Positions 16,121-20,325 of a stretch of DNA of 20,325 nucleotides are shown here, one piece after another; the stretch's first letter is position 1; each line of letters starts with the position of its first letter. The translations under genes and the position numbers were made by a program. Source of the DNA: Dehalococcoidia bacterium (GTDB taxonomy: Bacteria; Chloroflexota; Dehalococcoidia; GIF9; UBA5620); the NCBI GenBank assembly GCA_016783225.1, contig JADHWZ010000013.1:1-20325 (forward strand). The letters run 5' to 3'. Below the pieces are notes generated by a model. It searched no databases, had not been told where the DNA came from, and saw only the letters and a program-made list of their open reading frames with translations.

Positions 16121-16882
16121 ATGCCTGAGTTTCGGTCGTGGCGAAGCTATTGGGAATTCGAGAAATCGGTGAAGCTCAAGAATCGCTACGTCCGTGAATC
16201 AAGTGCTGAAGACTTTCTCAATACGGTGCTTGCCACCAGCAAAAGCCGTGAGAAAAGAATTTCAAAAGGAAGTCATTTATGGCGATCTCAACTTGGATAT
16301 CATTGGGAGCCCGTAGGTGTCGACGACCAAGAGGACGTTGATGGGGAACTGTGTCCTCTTTCTCCCGACCGCATGAAACCGCCGCCCAACATGGCTACCG
16401 AAGGAAGAGCAAATCCAAAGGGTATTCCATATCTCTATCTTGCGACTGACAAGGAAACAGCGATGGCAGAGGTACGTCCCGGGTTAGGCTCCTTAATTTC
16501 GGTTGGACAGCTTAAGGTAATGCAAGATCTGGTCGTAGTTGACTGCTCTGCCTATCACCAAGACTCCGCTATCTACTTGAGAGAGCCTGCTCCAGAAGAA
16601 CGTGAACGTGCAGTTTGGTCGCATATCGATCGTGCGTTCTGCACACCTATAAGTCCCAGGGACCAGACGGCAGAGTACATTCCTACGCAGATCATCGCTG
16701 AACTTTTTAAGAATAATGGTGCCGACGGCATAATTTACAAGAGTGCATTAGGGAAGGGTTCAAACGTAGTTCTATTTGATCTTGCGGCTGCAGAATTAGT
16801 TAATTGTTTCTTGTATCAGGCCAGAAAGGTTTCGTTTGACTTTGAGGAGACTGCAAATCCTTATTCTGTGAGAGAGCATTAG
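16121..16882 (+). CDS. RES-domain protein (NAD+ phosphorylase toxin family), solitary
   Basis: A 253-residue protein counted from the ATG at 16121, which has GAGG 9 bases upstream. A GTG five codons earlier lies on that site and is less likely. The RES triad is visible: R55 in LWRSQLG, E117 in TAMAEVRP and S208 in GIIYKSALGKG, followed by NVVLFD. NPKGIPYLYLATD (98-110) is also typical. Characterised RES toxins degrade NAD+ by phosphorolysis or hydrolysis and stop growth. They are normally paired with an Xre/DUF2384 antitoxin encoded just upstream. No such gene is here. The protein is also longer than toxin-type RES proteins (about 150-230 residues), with a 45-residue N-terminal extension. It could be an orphan toxin, a defence effector, or depend on a partner elsewhere. 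Its promoter is its own. Confidence 0.85.
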   Translation: MPEFRSWRSYWEFEKSVKLKNRYVRESSAEDFLNTVLATSKSREKRISKGSHLWRSQLGYHWEPVGVDDQEDVDGELCPLSPDRMKPPPNMATEGRANPKGIPYLYLATDKETAMAEVRPGLGSLISVGQLKVMQDLVVVDCSAYHQDSAIYLREPAPEERERAVWSHIDRAFCTPISPRDQTAEYIPTQIIAELFKNNGADGIIYKSALGKGSNVVLFDLAAAELVNCFLYQARKVSFDFEETANPYSVREH

Positions 16883-16889
16883 GAGGACC

Positions 16890-16952
16890 ATGACAGTGTC
16901 TGACAGGGTGCTGCAGTCTGACTGCCAAGGTAAGTTACCAAATTCGCCCTAG
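16890..16952 (+). CDS. Possible 20-residue peptide directly after the RES gene
   Basis: ATG at 16890 follows AGGAGG (16881-16886), which itself overlaps the RES stop codon. The frame encodes MTVSDRVLQSDCQGKLPNSP and stops at 16950-16952. The strong ribosome binding site and coupling suggest translation, though the 3-base spacing is short. It may be the start of a gene whose remainder was lost. I do not recognise it. Confidence 0.3.
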   Translation: MTVSDRVLQSDCQGKLPNSP

Positions 16953-17338
16953 GAACATTTCTAAGTGTGAATGTTGCAAAGGCTAACTGGCTAGCAAGAA
17001 TAGCGTAGTGACTAAATGCCGCAGTACGAGAGTATATGCCCGCGCTTGTATATCAGCTCTTAACATTTGATCGTTTTGTGTGCTGGTGATAACGTAGTAG
17101 TTTTGTGCGTGGTGAAAAGATTTGGGCTAGCCGGGTCCCGTTCGACGCTTCTGTGGGAGTCAGTGTTTGGGTAGTTTGGGGGTATTATCTACAATACGAG
17201 GCGGTGGGGGGTGGAGGGAATTGTTTTATTTTTTTGGAGAAACAATTGGGTACGCTGCGGTTTCTTGGTGACTCTGGTTGAGGGTCCGTATTGGTGGTGG
17301 TATACTTCGTGAAGCAGTTGGAACCTAGGAGTGTATGA
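16953..17338. other. Non-coding stretch between RES gene and small membrane protein gene
   Basis: About 385 bases where I see no supported gene on either strand. G-rich plus-strand runs, an 8-base inverted repeat (AATTGTTT 17219-17226 / AAACAATT 17240-17247, enclosing a T-run) and the promoter of the next gene (17278-17306) are the only structured parts. Confidence 0.5.
17278..17306 (+). promoter_or_regulatory. Promoter of the 56-residue membrane protein gene
   Basis: TTGAGG (17278-17283), 17-base spacer, TATACT (17301-17306) on the plus strand, with the start codon 33 bases beyond the -10. Confidence 0.5.
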
Positions 17339-17509
17339 ATGGAACAAGTTGTCAAAGTGAGTGCCTTCATTTTGCTGGGCGTCGGTACGCTGGGTCTTCT
17401 AACCAACGAGTTTATTGTCGATTGGGGGAGAGCTGCCACTCTAACGTTCGCTTCGATAAATGTTGTGGGGCTGGCTACTTTGGCTTTTGCGTACTGGGGC
17501 CGAAAATAG
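17339..17509 (+). CDS. Small two-helix membrane protein, 56 residues
   Basis: ATG at 17339 has AGGAG 8 bases upstream. An overlapping ATG at 17335 is in another frame and gives no sensible protein. The product has two hydrophobic helices (about residues 8-22 and 32-53) around a conserved-looking turn TNEFIVDWGRAATL and ends AYWGRK. No catalytic motif is visible. I have the impression that similar short proteins recur in Dehalococcoidia and some archaea, but cannot verify this. It has its own promoter and is convergent with the minus-strand cluster to its right. It could be a membrane-stress, phage-resistance or holin-like peptide. Function is unknown. Confidence 0.7.
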   Translation: MEQVVKVSAFILLGVGTLGLLTNEFIVDWGRAATLTFASINVVGLATLAFAYWGRK

Positions 17510-17592
17510 CAGCCATTGGTGATGCCCTGGCGGGCTAGGGATGGTAGAAGAGGGTGGGATTTCCTTTTTGGGTGGGAAAGAAAAGAGGGCAA

Positions 17593-17615
17593 GGGGAGGG
17601 TGGCTAGCCCTCCCC
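17593..17615 (-). terminator. Probable terminator of the right-hand minus-strand cluster
   Basis: GGGGAGGG (17593-17600) and CCCTCCCC (17608-17615) form a perfect 8-base-pair stem with a 7-base loop that contains the TAG stop of the last gene. On the minus strand a pyrimidine tract with TTTT follows. The placement between convergent genes fits a stop for the long cluster. Confidence 0.55.
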
Positions 17616-17795
17616 CTCCTGGAATAGGGGCTGCTGCTCTGGTGGCGGGATGAACTTGCGGCGGTGGCGCTTGGTTGGCCACAGGTCGGGGCGGTCAAGG
17701 AACATGGCTCCCTGGAGATGGCTCAGGTCTGGCGGCTTGGGCTTGGCCTCGGTGAAAAGCACCTCTCCCTCAACAAAGTCGGCCTGGTAGTTCAT
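17604..17795 (-). CDS. Hypothetical 63-residue protein
   Basis: Starts MNYQADFVEGEVLFTEAKPK and ends PPPEQQPLFQEGEG. It is Pro-rich, charged, with a basic patch TKRHRRK near residues 41-47, and no recognised domain. GGAGG lies 7 bases before the ATG, inside the end of the preceding RadC-like gene, from which it is separated by 2 bases. It is the last gene of the right-hand cluster. Confidence 0.65.
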   Translation of the reverse strand: MNYQADFVEGEVLFTEAKPKPPDLSHLQGAMFLDRPDLWPTKRHRRKFIPPPEQQPLFQEGEG

Positions 17796-17797
17796 GG

Positions 17798-18052
17798 CTA
17801 GTCCTCCGGGCGCTGTTGAAGTAGTCGACAGGCTATTTCGTAGCAGGCTGCAAGCTGAATGATTTTGGCGCCGCCCAGGCCTTTGTAGCGGAGAAACTTT
17901 TCCAAGGGATGGTTGACCAAACCTGCGAGGCTACCGAAGTCCCGGATGATGCCCTCGGCAGCCTGCTCGTTGGAGAGGATGAGGGCCAAGAGCTCGAGTT
18001 CCGATAGCTTACTTGGTCCTTTGTCGACTAGCTTGTCTTGAATGTATGTCAT
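17798..18052 (-). CDS. RadC-like N-terminal domain protein (helix-hairpin-helix, no JAB domain)
   Basis: An 84-residue protein matching only the N-terminal UPF0758/RadC region: KLSELELLALILSNEQ, then IIRDFGSLAGLVNHPLEKFL, then the helix-hairpin-helix RYKGLGGAKIIQLAACYEIA. Full RadC proteins are about 220 residues and add a JAB/MPN metalloprotease-like domain (with HNHPSG), which is absent. The gene ends in a normal stop followed at once by the next gene, so this is a stable short form rather than a recent break. Helix-hairpin-helix units bind DNA without sequence preference. The ATG overlaps the stop of the preceding gene (ATGA), which shows translational coupling. RadC-type genes are frequent on phages and integrative elements. 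Confidence 0.75.
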   Translation of the reverse strand: MTYIQDKLVDKGPSKLSELELLALILSNEQAAEGIIRDFGSLAGLVNHPLEKFLRYKGLGGAKIIQLAACYEIACRLLQQRPED

Positions 18053-18273
18053 GTCGTTTGCTCCTTGGCTTGCGCCTGTAGCTGGGCTTGCCTCTGGCTC
18101 GATTCGTCCAGGAAAGCGTAGTGGCTGGCGACGTGACGGGCGGCGAACCAGAAGATGGGTAGGACTAGCTGGTCTTTGGGGATTCGTTCTTGGGCGAACT
18201 TGGCAGCGGTTGCAAAGAGTTCATCTATTAGCTCCGTTGCGAGGGCGTATTCGATTTTGCTTAGCTCTCTCAT
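18049..18273 (-). CDS. Hypothetical 74-residue helical protein
   Basis: Begins MRELSKIEYALATELIDELF and ends in a Gln/Ala-rich tail (QRQAQLQAQAKEQ). It is probably all-helical and has no recognised domain. AAGGAGG stands 8 bases before the ATG. The stop overlaps the start of the RadC-like gene by the ATGA arrangement. Confidence 0.7.
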   Translation of the reverse strand: MRELSKIEYALATELIDELFATAAKFAQERIPKDQLVLPIFWFAARHVASHYAFLDESSQRQAQLQAQAKEQTT

Positions 18274-18296
18274 TCTGTACCTCCTTTCAATAGTCG

Positions 18297-18560
18297 TCAG
18301 ATGACGCCTTGCTCCTCAAGCCAGTCTACGTCAAGCTCGTTTTCACACTTTGGGCACTTGAAGAAGCAGTCGCCGGCGAGGCCGAAGTCCTGCCAGAATG
18401 GCTCGGAGTTGTAGGCAGTTAGCCGTAGCTGCTTGGTGCCGGTCTCGGTGTACCAAAGCTCGCTGATTTTCTCCCCACACTCGGGACACTCGACAGTTGG
18501 CTGCTTCAATTGTGGGGACTGAAGCTGGGCTGCCTGGTTGTTTGGTTGCGCTTGGTTCAT
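18297..18560 (-). CDS. Zinc-ribbon protein, 87 residues
   Basis: A Gln/Pro-rich leader of about 20 residues, then C25-x2-C28 (VECPECGEK) and C69-x2-C72 (FKCPKCENEL) separated by 40 residues, a long-loop zinc ribbon. It is unrelated in detail to the copies at 2487 and 19371. AAGGAGG lies 8 bases before the ATG. A covarying hairpin (18583-18604) lies between this gene and the one upstream. Probable nucleic-acid binding; role unknown. Confidence 0.7.
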   Translation of the reverse strand: MNQAQPNNQAAQLQSPQLKQPTVECPECGEKISELWYTETGTKQLRLTAYNSEPFWQDFGLAGDCFFKCPKCENELDVDWLEEQGVI

Positions 18561-18580
18561 GGTGTACCTCCTTGTTTGAT

Positions 18581-18610
18581 TTGAGCGTGATAACGGATGC
18601 GCTCCCCCCG
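18581..18610 (-). repeat. Intergenic hairpin repeat, copy A
   Basis: This 30-base unit matches copy B at 27 of 30 positions. It contains GAGCG (18583-18587) and CGCTC (18600-18604), a perfect 5-base-pair stem around a 12-base loop (TGATAACGGATG), followed by six C. It lies in the gap between the 231-residue gene and the zinc-ribbon gene. Confidence 0.65.
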
Positions 18611-18616
18611 GAAGTG

Positions 18617-19312
18617 CTAGCGGCGGGTGATTCGAATGTCTGGCTCAAGCCAGATTTCGACGCCGCGGATGGCGCGGATGCCTCCCTTGACGGCGCTATT
18701 GAGCAAGCCTGTGTTCTCTACCTTGTACTCGTCTGGCAAGTCTTTGAAGCTGATGACGCGGTACTTGGGGATCATGCGCTGGCTGGCCGTGCCGAGCTCC
18801 GTCCTGACGGTGATCTGGGGTTGGTCGGGAAGGACGGGCGCCGGAAGGGGTGGCGGTGCGTTGCTGATTTCACCGGTCGCTGAGTCGACCTGAGGCACCG
18901 CGGGGACGAGAGCTGCACTGGCTGCGGCCGCCGCTCGGGCTGTGAGTTCTGCCTGCTGGCGGATCCGCTCCTGGTGCTGGTTGTAGTCGATGATTTTCCT
19001 CTTCCCTGCCTTGTAGGCGTTGGCGAGAGGGCCGGTGAGAGTAGCAAACAGGTCATTGATGCTGCGCTCGTGGTTCCTCAGTGGGTCAGTGAACTCTCGC
19101 CGCTTGGCGTCAATGGTCTTTGTCAGTGTGGATATGAGGGCGAGGTCTTGGGTGATGCGGGAGACATCGTCTTTGGTGCTGACAGTGGCTTGTTCCATGA
19201 AGGCGCAGATGCTCCTGACCTCTTCCTGGAAGGCTATGACTTTGGGGTCGAGCGTGGGGTTGATTTGGAGGGTTGCCGTCCTCCGAGCTGGTTTGGTTTC
19301 TTGGTGTAGCAT
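18617..19312 (-). CDS. Coiled-coil phage-type protein of unknown function
   Basis: A 231-residue protein. Residues about 25-130 are helical and charged (EEVRSICAFMEQ, KRREFTDPLRNHERSINDLF, KRKIIDYNQHQERIRQQAEL), as in phage proteins often encoded beside single-strand annealing recombinases. An Ala/Pro-rich linker follows, then a compact C-terminus (IPKYRVISFKDLPDEY, IRAIRGVEIWLEPDIRITRR). This two-part design is common in siphophage early regions, but I cannot name a family. GAGGAGG precedes the ATG, and a hairpin repeat (copy B) lies upstream. No recombinase or SSB gene is visible inside the window. Confidence 0.7.
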   Translation of the reverse strand: MLHQETKPARRTATLQINPTLDPKVIAFQEEVRSICAFMEQATVSTKDDVSRITQDLALISTLTKTIDAKRREFTDPLRNHERSINDLFATLTGPLANAYKAGKRKIIDYNQHQERIRQQAELTARAAAAASAALVPAVPQVDSATGEISNAPPPLPAPVLPDQPQITVRTELGTASQRMIPKYRVISFKDLPDEYKVENTGLLNSAVKGGIRAIRGVEIWLEPDIRITRR

Positions 19313-19334
19313 TGGCTACCTCCTCTGATTATAG

Positions 19335-19365
19335 TTTGTGCGTGATGACGGATGCGCACCCCCCG
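19335..19365 (-). repeat. Intergenic hairpin repeat, copy B
   Basis: GTGCG (19338-19342) and CGCAC (19355-19359) pair perfectly around the loop TGATGACGGATG, followed by six C. Relative to copy A the second base pair is changed on both sides (A-T to T-A), so the stem is kept by compensatory change. It lies between the 124-residue zinc-ribbon gene and the 231-residue gene. Confidence 0.65.
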
Positions 19366-19370
19366 TTGGC

Positions 19371-19745
19371 CTAGAAGGCCTTGCCTACCCAGATTCTGCA
19401 GACCTGGCACTTGAAGCGTGTCATGAGCTGGCCGGTGTCCTGGTTGGTGAATTGCACCTTGTCCAGGTTGTCGCTTGAGCCACACTGCTTGCAGACGGGA
19501 AGGTTGACGGCGGCGGCGTTGCCTGTCGGCCTGGGTGCTTGGGCGGGCTGCGGGTTGCGGCGTTGTGCAGGGGCTGGTTTGGCCGCATCCACCCTGGCAA
19601 CGTCCCGGGCAGTGTTTCCGTCTATGCAGTTGATGGTGTCGACGAGGAGCTCCATGGCTTCCTCGGCTGAGTCACCAAAGACGTTGACGGTGATGCCGTG
19701 CTCAAGCTGCTCATGCTTGATGTGCACCTTGCTGTTGTTGGCCAT
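19371..19745 (-). CDS. Zinc-ribbon protein, intact copy 3
   Basis: A 124-residue protein counted from the ATG at 19745, which has a perfect GGAGGTGATC site. A longer frame upstream overlaps the preceding gene and is rejected. The N-terminal 45 residues (KVHIKHEQLEHGITVNVFGD, SAEEAMELLVDTINCI) look like a small alpha/beta domain. A Pro/Ala/Arg linker follows. The C-terminal ribbon has C85-x2-C88 and C113-x2-C116 and ends VGKAF. This C-terminus is shared with the 112-residue protein at 2487-2825 and the fragment at 11962-12028, so it is the reference copy for that repeated module. Probable DNA- or RNA-binding accessory protein of the element. Confidence 0.75.
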   Translation of the reverse strand: MANNSKVHIKHEQLEHGITVNVFGDSAEEAMELLVDTINCIDGNTARDVARVDAAKPAPAQRRNPQPAQAPRPTGNAAAVNLPVCKQCGSSDNLDKVQFTNQDTGQLMTRFKCQVCRIWVGKAF

Positions 19746-19875
19746 TGTGATCACCTCCTTTCGTGATGTATTCCTCGATTTCTTCGAGGTAGCGGGTGTG
19801 GTAGCCTTGGTCCTCAAAGAGGATTTTGGCTATGGTGAGGGCCCTAAGCGAGCGTGGGATTGTTAGGTGGTGCAT
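19711..19875 (-). CDS. Hypothetical 54-residue protein overlapping the next gene
   Basis: Starts MHHLTIPRSLRALTIAKILF at 19875, two bases after the stop of the preceding zinc-ribbon gene, and ends 35 bases inside the next gene. The first 40 residues are helical and gene-like (RYLEEIEEYITKGG). The tail is read from the other frame of the next gene. The ribosome binding site is weak, so translation probably depends on coupling. Longer versions of this frame overlap the upstream gene and are not credible. Confidence 0.5.
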   Translation of the reverse strand: MHHLTIPRSLRALTIAKILFEDQGYHTRYLEEIEEYITKGGDHNGQQQQGAHQA

Positions 19876-19877
19876 GT

Positions 19878-20069
19878 CTAACCGTCCAGGGTTGGGCTTC
19901 CGCATTGGGGACAGACGGGCTCTTTCTCGTAGTCGAGCTCGCCGGCGAAGTCCAGGTAGCTGACTAGGCGCTCCGGGCATTCCCGTATATCGCCTGACCA
20001 CTTGCACCGGTCACAGACTACGGGGATTGGTTTGGCGATGATTAGGCGGTCTGTTGCTGAGAGCTGCAT
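19878..20069 (-). CDS. Zinc-ribbon protein, 63 residues
   Basis: C19-x2-C22 (VVCDRCKWSG) and C53-x2-C56 (PVCPQCGSPT) around an aromatic, charged middle (YLDFAGELDYEKE). GAGGAGG lies 8 bases before the ATG at 20069. The gene overlaps the end of the previous one by 28 bases. Such compact ribbons are common on phages and conjugative elements, and no specific role can be read. Confidence 0.7.
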   Translation of the reverse strand: MQLSATDRLIIAKPIPVVCDRCKWSGDIRECPERLVSYLDFAGELDYEKEPVCPQCGSPTLDG

Positions 20070-20212
20070 AGTATTTCCTCCTCGGACTTTGTCAAGGACA
20101 AGTCCTTCTTGATTGCTTGTAGGTCGAGGTCGTCCTGGGCTGTGGCGAGGGCGTAGCCGTCATTGAGGCCTTGCTGGTAGGCGGTCGCGACGGCCTCATC
20201 GAGATTGGGCAT
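20042..20212 (-). CDS. Hypothetical 56-residue acidic protein
   Basis: ATG at 20212 with a perfect AGGAGG site. The product begins MPNLDEAVATAYQQGLNDGY, continues with an acidic and lysine-rich helix (DDLDLQAIKKDLSLTKSEEE) and ends SSQQQTA. A larger frame on the same strand across this stretch (20092-20283) lacks a ribosome binding site and has an Arg/Ser/Pro-rich composition typical of a shadow frame, so I prefer this one. It overlaps both neighbours slightly. Confidence 0.6.
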   Translation of the reverse strand: MPNLDEAVATAYQQGLNDGYALATAQDDLDLQAIKKDLSLTKSEEEILCSSQQQTA

Positions 20213-20325
20213 TGTGCACCTCCTTTGGTTTGATGTAGTTGTAGAGCGTCTTTGCGGACCAGCGACGGTGGAAGCCGATACACTGCCAGCCTTTGTATAG
20301 GTGCTCGGTGCGAGGTGGTTTGACG
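20196..20325 (-). CDS. Hypothetical protein, C-terminal end only (partial)
   Basis: The frame enters from the right edge and ends with TGA at 20196-20198. The visible 42 residues include HLYKGWQCIGFHRRWSAKTL and NYIKPKEVHNAQSR, rich in aromatic and basic residues as in a nucleic-acid-binding tail. It overlaps the start of the 56-residue gene by 17 bases, in keeping with the packing of this cluster. No family can be assigned from this fragment. Confidence 0.5.
   Translation of the reverse strand, partial: VKPPRTEHLYKGWQCIGFHRRWSAKTLYNYIKPKEVHNAQSR

Noticed and set aside
17185..17698. Two long minus-strand frames over the small membrane protein gene
   Set aside because: They are Pro/Ser/Thr-rich, lack ribosome sites and lie opposite a well-supported short gene with its own promoter.
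18497..18883. 128-codon plus-strand frame opposite the right-hand cluster
   Set aside because: It is a mirror of the well-supported minus-strand genes, without start signals.
20092..20283. 63-codon minus-strand frame at the right end
   Set aside because: It is low-complexity and Arg/Ser/Pro-rich. Two other minus-strand frames, one with a perfect ribosome site at 20212, explain the stretch better.
1..20325. CRISPR arrays, insertion sequences, rRNA or plasmid origins
   Set aside because: No regularly spaced repeats, transposase motifs, ribosomal RNA or iteron arrays are visible. The only repeats are the zinc-ribbon module, the two hairpins and the short sites listed.

Overview
The window is the left end of an integrated mobile element carrying two restriction/defence cargo blocks, followed by a run of small phage- or plasmid-like genes. 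The first 73 bases encode the N-terminus of an indolepyruvate:ferredoxin oxidoreductase alpha subunit (iorA), a chromosomal gene. Next to it lies the 3' half of a tRNA-Thr(CGU) gene. Its tRNA identity stops at the anticodon loop, the classic crossover point of a tyrosine recombinase. Everything to the right is therefore probably element DNA. No integrase, replication gene or right end is inside the window. The host is a bacterium with strong Shine-Dalgarno sites and sigma70-type promoters and roughly 50% GC. The iorA gene and a 56-residue membrane protein at 17339-17509 remind me of Dehalococcoidia (Chloroflexota), but this is a guess.

Layout. 1-520: iorA start, att site, integrase arm-like repeats, a palindrome. 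521-2374 (-): four-TM membrane protein resembling DUF2254. 2487-2825 (-): zinc-ribbon protein, copy 1. 3191-4141 (-): HEPN (ApeA-like) protein with its own promoter. 4349-11822 (-): a three-gene operon of PLD-family nuclease, SNF2 helicase and a large fused nuclease-methyltransferase (type IIG-like), with a good promoter in front of the PLD gene. 11962-12028: broken zinc-ribbon copy 2. 12054-12326 (+): orphan, probably truncated reading frame. 12468-15798 (-): a second defence-like operon of AbrB-fold protein, adenine methyltransferase without a visible nuclease domain, and PIN ribonuclease. Its promoter carries a perfect palindrome over the -35 box. 16121-16882 (+): RES-domain (NAD+-degrading toxin family) protein without a visible antitoxin. 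17339-17509 (+): small membrane protein. 17604-20325 (-): tightly packed small genes with strong ribosome binding sites, including three zinc-ribbon proteins, a RadC N-terminal-domain-only protein and a coiled-coil phage-type protein.

The pieces fit together as cargo between copies of one zinc-ribbon gene. Copies 1, 2 and 3 lie in the same orientation at about 2.5, 12.0 and 19.4 kb and bracket the two defence blocks. This suggests that cargo was gained by recombination at this gene. The most original unit is the AbrB / methyltransferase / PIN operon. A DNA-modification enzyme sits between an antitoxin-like gene and a toxin-like RNase gene, which suggests a modification-linked suicide device rather than classical restriction. 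That functional reading is inference.
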